From Blautia sp. OF03-15BH (GTDB lineage: Bacteria; Bacillota; Clostridia; Lachnospirales; Lachnospiraceae): 64,000 bases of DNA. The stretch spans positions 1 through 64,000 of the forward strand of contig NZ_QSCM01000008.1 of the NCBI RefSeq assembly GCF_003463065.1, in the 5' to 3' direction. Under the pieces are notes generated by a model. That model was not told the DNA's origin, ran no database searches, and saw only the letters and a program-made list of their open reading frames with translations. How positions within the stretch are numbered: position 1 is the first letter of the stretch; the number at the start of each line of letters is the position of its first letter. The position numbers were made by a program, and so were the translations under genes. This document shows positions 53,622 to 62,609 of this stretch, one piece after another.

Positions 53622-53653
53622 ATAAAAATGTTGCCCGGCACATACCGGGCAAC
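53622..53653 (-). terminator. Terminator of the AraC-family gene
   Basis: Read on the minus strand, GTTGCCCGG pairs with CCGGGCAAC and is followed by ATTTTTAT. It lies 175 bases after the AraC gene's stop. Confidence 0.65.
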
Positions 53654-53696
53654 ACAGAAACTTTATATTTGTCTACTTGACGGGTAGCGCACCATC

Positions 53697-53765
53697 AACT
53701 GCTTCCCGGGGATTTCTGCATGTTATATGCTCTGGCTCTTTTGATGAAGCTTGTATGGAAGCATA
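53697..53765 (+). repeat. Direct repeat of the GH127 operon tail, left copy
   Basis: CAACTGCTTCCCGGGGATTT (53697) and the following 45 or so bases match 62157-62222 at roughly three quarters identity, with the first 24 bases nearly exact. The matching copy at the right forms half of a terminator; here the partner arm is missing. Confidence 0.6.
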
Positions 53766-53829
53766 GTGAAGATAATGAAGCGTATAAAAGAATACATGCG
53801 AGGATGGCGGTCAGTCATCACCGCCTACT

Positions 53830-54744
53830 CTATTGATTTAAAATTTTTCTGCCATAAAGCGTCCGACACTCGGATGGTGTCATACCGGTAACGGCCTTAA
53901 AAGTTCTGGAAAAATTATGACTGTCCGGAAACCCAAGAGAAGCAGAAATCTGTTGAACGCTGTCATTGGTATCAAGAAGCAAAAACTGTGCCTGTTCAAT
54001 CTTTAATTTCATCATATAGTGTTTGAGTGTGAAACCACTGTATTCCTTACAGATGAGAGAGAGATGTTTGGCATTATATCCAAAGTGGTCGGCGATATCC
54101 TGGATTTTAAGATTTTTATGGAGGTTAAGCCGGATATAGTCGCTCATATCACTGTACAGAATGGAGGAAGAGCTGTGGCGTGCAGGTTTACCTTTTTCAG
54201 GATCAGCAGCAGCCAGAGATTTTACGGTTTTGCTGTCTGAGCGCATTTGTGAAATATACTGTTGATAAATCTCACAGAGGATCAGGGTTGTAAGATAATT
54301 TGCATAATCCAGAGAACTGAGATATTTACTGCGGCGATGATCCTGCAGCATACGCATGAGTAAAAGTACTTTTTCAGGTGCAAGCAAATCAGCCTGAGCA
54401 GGAAGATAAATGGAATGATCCGTGCTGATAAAATCATTGGGAGATGGATTCTCAACAAGCAAATGGCTATTGCAGGAAAAATGCATCCAGTAATACTCGG
54501 CTGGAGAAGGGCGATATCCTTTTCTTCGTTCTCCCTCTTTTGGATAAAGAAAGAGATACTGACCTTCAGAAACGGCATATTTAGTATCTCCTTTTTTTAA
54601 ATAAAGAGCTCCTTTTGTCATTACAATTAATTCAAAATTGCTGAGAGGGCGGTCGGCATGCATATAATCAGGAGAATTATCTTGAAATTTTCCGATAGAG
54701 TTAAATTCCAGTGGTTTACTGATATCTATAAAATTATAAATCAT
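53830..54744 (-). CDS. AraC-family transcriptional regulator
   Basis: 304-residue sugar-responsive regulator. An N-terminal cupin-like domain contains FELIVMTKGALYLKKGD, then two C-terminal helix-turn-helix motifs: LKIQDIADHFGYNAKHLSLI and VQQISASLGFPDSHNFSRTF, ending KAVTGMTPSECRTLYG. Start 54744 has AAAGGAG upstream; the frame to 54834 has no site. It is divergent from the ABC-GH31-GH127 operon and is its likely activator. Its 3' end is duplicated at 53270-53382. Confidence 0.93.
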   Translation of the reverse strand: MIYNFIDISKPLEFNSIGKFQDNSPDYMHADRPLSNFELIVMTKGALYLKKGDTKYAVSEGQYLFLYPKEGERRKGYRPSPAEYYWMHFSCNSHLLVENPSPNDFISTDHSIYLPAQADLLAPEKVLLLMRMLQDHRRSKYLSSLDYANYLTTLILCEIYQQYISQMRSDSKTVKSLAAADPEKGKPARHSSSSILYSDMSDYIRLNLHKNLKIQDIADHFGYNAKHLSLICKEYSGFTLKHYMMKLKIEQAQFLLLDTNDSVQQISASLGFPDSHNFSRTFKAVTGMTPSECRTLYGRKILNQ

Positions 54745-54927
54745 GGCTAATCTCCTTTCAAATATGAAAAATTGACACCATATATGAGAAAATGAAACTT
54801 TGACACAAAAAATGAAACATAAAAAACAATCCAAAAGTGAAAAAAATAAGGATTTTCAGCATTTTTATTATACTCAAAAAAGAAGAATAAGTACAGTTTT
54901 TTTGCAATAAATAGGATATTTTGATAT

Positions 54928-54955
54928 TTACTCTGAAATAGGCATTTTGTATAAT
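54928..54955 (+). promoter_or_regulatory. Candidate promoter of the GH31/GH127 operon
   Basis: TTTACT (54928-54933), 16-base spacer, TATAAT (54950-54955). The poor -35 box suits activator control. The rest of the 54745-55011 region is AT-rich. Confidence 0.5.
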
Positions 54956-55011
54956 TATCTCATCAAAACACATAGAAATATGTGTAAAAGAACGAAAGGA
55001 AGGAATCAAAA

Positions 55012-56292
55012 ATGAAAAAGACTGGCAAAAAATGTGTATCTATAGTGGCATGTACAGCAATGGCGATGGCTGTATTGACGGGAACTGGAATTGGAGCATC
55101 TGCAGATGATGTAACCCTTGAAGTTGAAACCTCCTGGACTGGTGAGCAGTTGGATGCATTGCAGTCTATCATGGATGATTTTACAGAAGAAAGCGGAATC
55201 GGAGTAGAATTGATTGCTCCGGGTGAAGATTATGAGAATGTAATGAAAACCCGTATGGCATCCGGAGATCTTCCGGATCTTTGGGAGACACATGGATGGA
55301 GCACCACCCGTTATGCAGAATATCTGTCAACCGTAAATGATATGGAGTGGTTTGATCAGATTTCAGATGCAATCAAAGGAACCGTTACGGATAAAGACGG
55401 AAACGTTTATGTATTGCCTTTATCTCTGGATCCGGCATCTATCTGTTATAACAAAGATGTTTTTGAAGCAGCTGGCGTGGAACCGGGATCCATTCGTACC
55501 TGGGCTGATTTTGAGGCAGCCTGTGATAAGATTCTGGCAGCAGAGAAAGTTCCGGTTTATGTAGGTGGAAAGACCGTGGATAATACCGCAAATCTGATGG
55601 AAGTAATCGCTCCGGGCTTCCTGACCAACTCTGATGTGGCAGAGAATCAGGGAGACGCTCTTCTGGATGGTACTTTTGATTTTGATACCTACTGGACGCC
55701 GATTGCTGAGATGCTTCAGGGATGGATGCAGAAAGGATATTTCAATCAGGATATTCTGACAGCCAGCAATGATTCTGCTATTCAGGCATTGGCTATGGGC
55801 GAATGTGCTTTTGTTATCAGTGGAAATCATACGATTGTTCAGGCACAGGAGTACAATCCGGATGCAAATCTTGGTATTATGGCAATTCCGTCTCCGAGTG
55901 AAGAAGGATCTTCATATGTAAGTTCCGGAGAAGGTACTTGCTATGGTATGTGGAAAGACAGTGAGCATCAGGAGGAGTGCAAGACACTGTTAAACTATCT
56001 GGCACAGCCGGATGTATGCAAACAGATTGCAACAGTGAATGGTAAGATCCCGGGACTGAAAGGTGTAACTAATGAAGACGAATATGTAACTAAAGAGTTC
56101 AATGAAATGCAGGAACTGTATAAAGATGATCTGATTTCCATCCAGTACTTTGATCGCCAGTATCTGCCCAGCGGTATGTGGAATGATATGGGTGTTTCTA
56201 CAAATGAAATTTTCATGGATCCGGATGGTGATGGAGTTTCAAAATGTGTAGAGTCTATTAAGACAGCATACACAGAAAAAATGAATCAGTAA
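55012..56292 (+). CDS. Sugar ABC transporter solute-binding protein (family 1)
   Basis: 426-residue extracellular protein. Signal peptide ending near GASADD. SBP_bac_1 blocks are ESGIGVELIAPGEDYENVMK, ASGDLPDLWETHGWSTTRYA, YVLPLSLDPASICYNKDVFE, and ECAFVISGNHTIV. There is no lipobox close to the cleavage site, although a Cys at position 14 lies within the hydrophobic core. Ribosome site AAGGAAGG. First gene of the operon; the ligand is probably an arabinose- or glucose-containing oligosaccharide, inferred from the two hydrolases. Confidence 0.91.
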   Translation: MKKTGKKCVSIVACTAMAMAVLTGTGIGASADDVTLEVETSWTGEQLDALQSIMDDFTEESGIGVELIAPGEDYENVMKTRMASGDLPDLWETHGWSTTRYAEYLSTVNDMEWFDQISDAIKGTVTDKDGNVYVLPLSLDPASICYNKDVFEAAGVEPGSIRTWADFEAACDKILAAEKVPVYVGGKTVDNTANLMEVIAPGFLTNSDVAENQGDALLDGTFDFDTYWTPIAEMLQGWMQKGYFNQDILTASNDSAIQALAMGECAFVISGNHTIVQAQEYNPDANLGIMAIPSPSEEGSSYVSSGEGTCYGMWKDSEHQEECKTLLNYLAQPDVCKQIATVNGKIPGLKGVTNEDEYVTKEFNEMQELYKDDLISIQYFDRQYLPSGMWNDMGVSTNEIFMDPDGDGVSKCVESIKTAYTEKMNQ

Positions 56293-56308
56293 AGATTGAC
56301 TAATGTAT

Positions 56309-56358
56309 GAGACCGGGAGTGTTTTGGGGGGATTTCCCGAGACACTCCCGGTCTTTTT
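56309..56358 (+). terminator. Internal terminator between binding protein and permease
   Basis: GACCGGGAGTGT pairs perfectly with ACACTCCCGGTC, followed by TTTTT. It sits before the permease genes and should raise the ratio of binding protein to membrane subunits. Confidence 0.85.
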
Positions 56359-56381
56359 GCAGGGAAAGGTGGAGAGTAATT

Positions 56382-57251
56382 ATGAAAAAACGGAAACGGA
56401 TGCTCAATCTGTTTTACATTCCGGCTCTGATATTGATTTTATTTTTTGTTGTATATCCGCTTTTGGAAGCGTTTCGGATTTCTTTTACGCAGTGGAATGG
56501 ATATTCTCAGGATTATAAATACATTGGTTTCAGCAATTATGCAAAACTTTTTAAAGATGAAAATTTCCGGACGGCATTTATCAATACAATTATTTATGGT
56601 TTTGGCAGTACTTTGCTACAGAATGTGTTTGGTCTGGCATATGCAGTATTCCTGAACAGCCGTTTCCGCGGTCATTCTGTTGTAAGAACATTCATTTATC
56701 TGCCGGCAATGATTTCCGGCCTGATCATGGGCTATATTATTTATTTCTTTGTAATGTATAACCATGGAGTATTCAATGAAATCATCGGTTGGTTTGGGGC
56801 TGCCCCGGTTGACTGGATGGCAGACGGTCCGCGAGGTGTCATTATTATGACACTGATCAACTCCTGGCAATTTGTTGGTATCTGTATGGTTATTTATCTG
56901 GCAGGACTTCAGAATGTGCCACAGATGTATCTGGAAGCTGCGGAAATCGATGGAGCAAATTCCTGGCAGCGTTTCCGTCATATTACATTTCCGTTACTTC
57001 TTCCATCGATCGCTTCAGCAGTTGTCTTAAATTTGATCGGTGGCCTGAAATTGTATGATGTAATAGTAGCTCTTTCTGGAGGTGGACCTGGTTTTACTAC
57101 GCATTCTCTGGCATCTTACATTAGTAATCAGTATTTCAAAGCGCAGAATGCAGGATATTCAGCTGCTGTCGGTATCTTTACATTCTTTTTCATTATGATC
57201 GTGGCCAATATTTTCACACGCTACTTTAATAAGAAGGAGGTAGAGATGTGA
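56382..57251 (+). CDS. Sugar ABC transporter permease (MsmF/UgpA type)
   Basis: 289-residue inner-membrane protein with six helices. LFYIPALILILFFVVYPLLEAFRISFTQWN start, GFSNYAKLFKDENF block and EAA motif EAAEIDGANSWQRFRHITFP. ATG 56382 has GGAGAG 6 bases upstream; the frame extends to 56307 across the terminator hairpin, which is not coding. Confidence 0.92.
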   Translation: MKKRKRMLNLFYIPALILILFFVVYPLLEAFRISFTQWNGYSQDYKYIGFSNYAKLFKDENFRTAFINTIIYGFGSTLLQNVFGLAYAVFLNSRFRGHSVVRTFIYLPAMISGLIMGYIIYFFVMYNHGVFNEIIGWFGAAPVDWMADGPRGVIIMTLINSWQFVGICMVIYLAGLQNVPQMYLEAAEIDGANSWQRFRHITFPLLLPSIASAVVLNLIGGLKLYDVIVALSGGGPGFTTHSLASYISNQYFKAQNAGYSAAVGIFTFFFIMIVANIFTRYFNKKEVEM

Positions 57252-58087
57252 TGAAGAAAAAGAGAAATTATATGCATAAATCTAACTGGTGGAAATATCT
57301 TCTGGCAGTGGTGATTGTAATTTTCCATGTACTTCCGCTGTATGTTCTGGTGGTCATGGCGTTTAAGACAAAGACAGATATGTCCTCACTTTTAACGATA
57401 CCGAACTATTTTTATCCGGACAATTTCATTAAAATTTTTAAGAAAGGCGAGATTCTGAATGCTTTTAAAAACACGGCAATTGTAACGGTCTGTGTCCTGT
57501 TTTTAGAGATCGTGGCAGGAGGGCTGGCATCTTATCCGTTGGCAAGGAATAAGAGCAAATGGAATCAGTTTATCAGTTCTGTATTTATGGGTATTATGAT
57601 GATCCCCTCCTTGAGTATCCTGGTAGGTGTTTATTCTCTTTTGGTTTCTATCCATGGAATTTCTACTTTATGGGGATTGATCCTGGTATCGGTTGCGTTT
57701 GGTCTTCCTATGACCATTTACCTGTATACAAATTTCATCAATGCAATACCAGAATCTTTGGATGAGGCCAGTGCTATAGATGGATGTAATGTTTTTCAGA
57801 GCTTTTTCAAGATCATTCTGCCGCAATTGAAGCCTGTGACAGTGACTGTATTGATCCTGAACGGAGTTGGTATCTGGAACGAATACGCTTATGGATTATA
57901 TATCCTGCAAAAACCGAAAACATATACGTTGACGTTGATGATTTCTCAATATTTTTCAACTGGTGGAAAAGATTTTAATGGTGCAGCAGCGGCAGCATGC
58001 ATTGCAATTATGCCTATTGTTATCGCCTATATTTGTTTACAGAAGTATTTCATACAGGGAACCATTGACAGTGCAGTGAAAGGCTAA
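57251..58087 (+). CDS. Sugar ABC transporter permease (MsmG/UgpE type)
   Basis: 278-residue partner permease. Six helices, EAA-type motif DEASAIDGCNVFQSFFKIILPQ and C-terminal YFIQGTIDSAVKG. AAGGAGG upstream. Start is ATG 57251 (TGATG overlap with the previous stop) or GTG 57248. No ATPase gene follows, so a shared ATPase is needed. Confidence 0.92.
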   Translation: MKKKRNYMHKSNWWKYLLAVVIVIFHVLPLYVLVVMAFKTKTDMSSLLTIPNYFYPDNFIKIFKKGEILNAFKNTAIVTVCVLFLEIVAGGLASYPLARNKSKWNQFISSVFMGIMMIPSLSILVGVYSLLVSIHGISTLWGLILVSVAFGLPMTIYLYTNFINAIPESLDEASAIDGCNVFQSFFKIILPQLKPVTVTVLILNGVGIWNEYAYGLYILQKPKTYTLTLMISQYFSTGGKDFNGAAAAACIAIMPIVIAYICLQKYFIQGTIDSAVKG

Positions 58088-58112
58088 AGAAGGATCTGGA
58101 GGAATAATAATT

Positions 58113-60137
58113 ATGATTCATGTAATGGAAAATCGCCTGATTCGGAGAATGGATAAAGAAATTCTGATGATTGAACCTTGGGGAAAGAACAGTCTTCGTG
58201 TAAGAGCTACACGAAATGGTCGCTTTTTTGAGGATATTCCGTCTGCGTTAACGGAAGAAATCCAGGAAGACGGGAAGAAAGCAGAAATCATTCTGGAGAA
58301 AGAAGGAAAGGCAGCAAGAATTACTAATGGAAAACTGGTCTGCCTGCTTTCAGAGACAGGAAAACTAAAGTTTTTAAATGACAAAGGAGAAGTTCTGCTG
58401 GAAGAGTATGAGAGAGACCGTTTTCGTGAGGTGATGGAGGGAGATTTCTACAGTGCTCTGGAGATCCATCCCAGAGAAATGAAGCCAATTCCGTTGACAG
58501 ACAGCTATCAGCTGACCGAACGGTTTGAAGCAGCCGATGGTGAGCAGTTTTTCGGTATGGGACAGTATCAGCAGAATATTCTGGATCTGAAGGGCTGTCG
58601 ACTGGAACTGGCTCAGAGAAATTCTCAGATCACGATCCCTTTTACGATTTCAAGCAGAGGATACGGATTCTTATGGAACAATCCGGCTATCGGTTATGCG
58701 ACTTTTGCCCAGAATGTGACAGAATGGCATGCAGATTCTTCCAAACAGCTGGACTTTTGGGTAACTGCCGGAGATACGCCGGCTATGATCGAGGAAGCTT
58801 ATGCAAATGTTACCGGGAAAGCACCGATGATGCCGGAATACGGCATGGGTTTCTGGCAGTGTAAGCTTCGTTACTGGACTCAGGATGAGCTTCTTTCTGT
58901 GGCCCGGGAGTATAAAAAGAGAAATGTGCCGCTAGATGTGATCGTGGCAGACTTTTTCCACTGGCCGAACCAGGGAGATTGGAAATTTGACCGGGATTAC
59001 TGGCCGGATCCGAAGGCTATGGTGGATGAATTGAATGAGATGGGTGTAAAACTCATGGTTTCTGTATGGCCGACGGTGGAAACTTCCAGTGAAAATTATG
59101 CAGAAATGGAAGAAAATGGATTTCTGATCCAGACAGAGGCCGGCAGAAAAGACGGAATTCTGAGCAATGCGGGAATTATGGATGTTACGAATCCGGAATG
59201 CCGCAAATATGTGTGGGAAAAACTGAAAAGGAATTATTATAATGACGGAGTCCGGATTTTCTGGCTGGATGAGGCAGAACCGGAACTGACAAAATATGAG
59301 TTCCAACATTACCGTTATTACGCAGGGAGTGACATGCAGGTAGGAAATGTCTACCCAAGAGAGTATGCAAAAATGGCTTATGAAGGCATGGAGGCAGAAG
59401 GGCAGGAGAATATTCTGAATCTGATCCGTTGTGCCTGGGCTGGTTCTCAGAAATACGGTACACTGGTATGGTCCGGAGATATTGATTCTTCTTTCCGTTC
59501 CCTGAAAAACCAGATCACGGCAGGCCTTGGTATGGGGCTGGCCGGTATCCCCTGGTGGAATACCGATATTGGCGGTTTCGGTGGTGCCGATGTGCGTGAT
59601 GAGAGCTTTAAAGAGCTTCTGATCCGTTGGTTTGAGTTCGGTACCTTCAGTCCGGTCATGCGTCTTCATGGCTATCGAAAACCATTCCGTGAACCTTTGA
59701 GCAATAAAGGCGGCGGTAAATGTAACAGTGGAGCAGATAATGAAATCTGGAGCTATGGTCCGGAAGTTTATGAAATTTTAAAATCATATATAGAGCTTCG
59801 TGAAAAACTCAGACCTTACATTCGTGAAGTAATGAAAGCAGCGCATGAAAAGGGCACACCTGTAATGAGGACACTTTTCTATGAATTTCCAGAAGATAAG
59901 TATTGCTGGAAGGAAAAGGATGAGTATTTCTTTGGACCGGATATACTGGTGAAACCAATCACCGATGATGGAATCCGGGAAACTTCCGTTTATCTTCCGA
60001 ATGGTTCTGAATGGAAAAATGCATGGACGGGTGAAGAGTATACAGGTGGAGAGAAAATCAAAGTTCAAGCCCCGTTGGAGAAAATTCCATTATTCATTCG
60101 TAAAGGAAGTTCGGTAGCAGAAATATTTTTCATTTGA
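58113..60137 (+). CDS. GH31 alpha-glycosidase
   Basis: 674-residue cytosolic hydrolase. An N-terminal beta-sandwich (FFGMGQYQQNILDLKG) precedes the barrel. VIVADFFHWPNQGDWKFD is near residue 277, nucleophile Asp386 is in RIFWLDEAEPE, and acid/base Asp456 is in LVWSGDIDSSF. GIPWWNTDIGGFGG is also conserved. Substrate could be alpha-xylosides, alpha-glucosides or others; GH31 subfamilies are broad. Ribosome site GGAGGA; the gene lies 25 bases after the permease. No signal peptide, so it works on imported sugar. Confidence 0.92.
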   Translation: MIHVMENRLIRRMDKEILMIEPWGKNSLRVRATRNGRFFEDIPSALTEEIQEDGKKAEIILEKEGKAARITNGKLVCLLSETGKLKFLNDKGEVLLEEYERDRFREVMEGDFYSALEIHPREMKPIPLTDSYQLTERFEAADGEQFFGMGQYQQNILDLKGCRLELAQRNSQITIPFTISSRGYGFLWNNPAIGYATFAQNVTEWHADSSKQLDFWVTAGDTPAMIEEAYANVTGKAPMMPEYGMGFWQCKLRYWTQDELLSVAREYKKRNVPLDVIVADFFHWPNQGDWKFDRDYWPDPKAMVDELNEMGVKLMVSVWPTVETSSENYAEMEENGFLIQTEAGRKDGILSNAGIMDVTNPECRKYVWEKLKRNYYNDGVRIFWLDEAEPELTKYEFQHYRYYAGSDMQVGNVYPREYAKMAYEGMEAEGQENILNLIRCAWAGSQKYGTLVWSGDIDSSFRSLKNQITAGLGMGLAGIPWWNTDIGGFGGADVRDESFKELLIRWFEFGTFSPVMRLHGYRKPFREPLSNKGGGKCNSGADNEIWSYGPEVYEILKSYIELREKLRPYIREVMKAAHEKGTPVMRTLFYEFPEDKYCWKEKDEYFFGPDILVKPITDDGIRETSVYLPNGSEWKNAWTGEEYTGGEKIKVQAPLEKIPLFIRKGSSVAEIFFI

Positions 60138-60150
60138 AGGAGAAAGCAAA

Positions 60151-62067
60151 ATGACAGATAAGACAGAAAAAGCAATCCAGCTGAAGAAAGTAACCGTAAA
60201 AGATGATTTTTGGAGTTATTTTCAGAACTTGGTACGAGATGTGGTGATTCCTTATCAGGAAAAAATCTTGAACGATGCGATTCCGGGAATTGAAAAAAGC
60301 CATGCAATTGAAAATTTCCGCATTGCGGCAGGAGAAGCAGAGGGCGAGTTTTACGGTCAGGTTTTTCAGGACAGTGATCTTGCAAAGTGGATGGAAGGGG
60401 CAGCTTATGCATCCCTTCTGGATCCCAGCGGAAAAATTGAAAAAAGTCTGGAAGAAGTACAACGCCTGGTGAAAAAGGCACAGGAGCCAGACGGTTATCT
60501 GGACACGTATTTTATCATCAAGGAGCCGGAAAAAAGATGGCAGAATCTGTTGGAATGCCATGAGCTCTATTGTATGGGACATATGATTGAAGCGGCAGTG
60601 GCTCACTATGAAGTGACAGGAAAAACAGATTTCCTGGAAGTAGCAAAGAAAGCGGCAGATCACATTGACAGTCGTTTCGGAAAAGAAAAAACAAGAGGAA
60701 TCCCGGGGCATGAGGAGATTGAGTTGGCATTACTCCGGCTTTTCCAGGCGACCGGGGAGACAAAATACAGGGATCTGGCGGCATATTTCATTAACGAGCG
60801 TGGAACAGAACCCAATTATTTTGAAGTAGAGAGAAAGAAGATCAACTGGACACATTGGCCTATGGATCCTTATGACCGGAAATATTCCCAGAATCATAAG
60901 TCGGTACGGGAACAGAACACAGCGGAAGGACACAGTGTCAGGGCCATGTATCTCTATACGGCTATGGCGGATCTTGCAGGGGAGTTGAAGGATGATGGCT
61001 TAAAAGAAGCCTGCGAAAAGATTTGGGAAAATGCGGTCAATGCCAGGATGTATATTACCGGAGGTATTGGTTCTACAGTGGATGGAGAGGCCTTTACCAT
61101 CGATTATGATCTTCCTAATGATACAGCCTATGCAGAAACCTGTGCATCTATTGGAATGGTCTTTTTCTCAAGAAAGATGTTGGAGCTGCAGCCGCAGGGA
61201 AAATACGCAGATATCATGGAAAAAGAGTTATATAATGGCATTTTAAGTGGAATGCAGCACGATGGCAGCAGATTCTTTTATGTCAATCCACTGGAAGTAG
61301 TACCGGGAGTTTCCGGAGAACTTTACGGATATCGTCATGACCTGCCCCAGAGACCGGAGTGGTATGCCTGTGCATGCTGTCCCCCGAATGTATCCAGACT
61401 GATCGCTTCTCTAGGAAAGTATGTCTGGGGAGAAAGTATAGATGGAAAAACGTTGTATTCGCATCTTTTTGTAGGGGGAACGGTGGAAACGGCAGGTATG
61501 AAGATAAATCTGGAAACCGCTTATCCATGGAAGGGAAGCCTTCGTTATACGGTCCTGGAGGCAGAAGGAGAAAAAACGCTGGCAGTCCGGATTCCAGGCT
61601 GGTGTACTTCTTATGAATTACAGTTAAATGGAGAAAAAGTTGCAGATGGATTACAGAAAGACGGATACTTCTATTTGACAAGAACCTGGAAAAGCGGCGA
61701 TCAGTTAACATTGAATCTTGAACTTCCGGTAAAAAGGGTCTATGCAAATCAGGCAGTTCGGAAAGACGCAGGCTGTGTGGCACTGATGAGAGGACCGGTG
61801 GTTTACTGTCTGGAAGAAGCAGATAACGGAAAAGAATTGAGTGCTTTGCGCATTTCAGAGGAGGCAGAAATTGAGGTTCAAGAGAGAGAACTTTCGGAAC
61901 TTGGAAATTTTGTGGGCCTGACAATCAAAGGAATAAAAGAAGTGAGTAGTCCGGAACTTTACAGCACAGAACCTCCCAGGGAAGAAACAGTAACCATGCA
62001 GGCGATCCCTTACTATTTGTGGGGAAATCGAGGTCTGGGAGAGATGCGAGTGTGGATTCGAAGATAG
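60151..62067 (+). CDS. GH127 beta-L-arabinofuranosidase
   Basis: 638-residue cytosolic (alpha/alpha)6-barrel glycosidase. It carries the cysteine-zinc site of the family: Glu329 and Cys331 in AYAETCASIG and Cys409-Cys410 in WYACACCPPNVSR, corresponding to Glu338, Cys340, Cys417 and Cys418 of HypBA1 from Bifidobacterium longum, where Cys417 is the nucleophile. EGHSVRAMYLYTAMADLAGE is another marker. It should release L-arabinose from beta-L-arabinofuranosides, such as those on plant hydroxyproline-rich proteins. Spacing to the GH31 gene is 13 bases with AAGGAG. Last gene of the operon. Confidence 0.93.
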   Translation: MTDKTEKAIQLKKVTVKDDFWSYFQNLVRDVVIPYQEKILNDAIPGIEKSHAIENFRIAAGEAEGEFYGQVFQDSDLAKWMEGAAYASLLDPSGKIEKSLEEVQRLVKKAQEPDGYLDTYFIIKEPEKRWQNLLECHELYCMGHMIEAAVAHYEVTGKTDFLEVAKKAADHIDSRFGKEKTRGIPGHEEIELALLRLFQATGETKYRDLAAYFINERGTEPNYFEVERKKINWTHWPMDPYDRKYSQNHKSVREQNTAEGHSVRAMYLYTAMADLAGELKDDGLKEACEKIWENAVNARMYITGGIGSTVDGEAFTIDYDLPNDTAYAETCASIGMVFFSRKMLELQPQGKYADIMEKELYNGILSGMQHDGSRFFYVNPLEVVPGVSGELYGYRHDLPQRPEWYACACCPPNVSRLIASLGKYVWGESIDGKTLYSHLFVGGTVETAGMKINLETAYPWKGSLRYTVLEAEGEKTLAVRIPGWCTSYELQLNGEKVADGLQKDGYFYLTRTWKSGDQLTLNLELPVKRVYANQAVRKDAGCVALMRGPVVYCLEEADNGKELSALRISEEAEIEVQERELSELGNFVGLTIKGIKEVSSPELYSTEPPREETVTMQAIPYYLWGNRGLGEMRVWIRR

Positions 62068-62135
62068 AATTCTGAGCGGCGTTCTTTCCGACTTTTGGTG
62101 TAATGCAAGGGAAAACAGAATAAAAGAAAACAGCG

Positions 62136-62180
62136 AAATCCCCGGGAGTCAGTCTCAACTGCTTCCCGGGGATTTCTCTA
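62136..62180 (+). terminator. Terminator of the GH31/GH127 operon, right copy of the tail repeat
   Basis: AAATCCCCGGGA (62136) pairs with TCCCGGGGATTT (62164), with a weak T-rich tail. The right arm and flank (62157-62222) recur at 53697-53765. The rest of 62181-62609 is AT-rich, with no gene. Confidence 0.65.
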
Positions 62181-62609
62181 TGTTATCTGGCTCTGGCTTT
62201 TCTGATAGAGCATGTAGCCGGTAGCTCCGGGAACTTTTTTCCATGAGATCCGCTGTTTCCATAAGAAGCTCCTTTTTGTTTTTCACATGGAAATATGCAC
62301 TGCTTTCTTTTATCATTCATATCTTACAACAGGACGAAGAAAAAGAACAGAGGGAAGAAAGCAGATTTCCGCAGAAAAAAGCAAAGAAAAAAGCTGCAAA
62401 AACAGTTCACATTTGCGAAAATACACAAATGAAATAAAAAGTGCAAAAAAACTAGCCAAAAGTACAAACTTGTGGTAGTATAGGTAACTGTAGCTGGTAA
62501 ATACCAGAATGGCAGGGCAATGAAAGAAAGCAGTCAGGAAGCCCGGCATCGTGATAGTAATCCTGTGAAATACAGATTACTGTAGAAAGGATCATTAAGG
62601 AGAATAATT

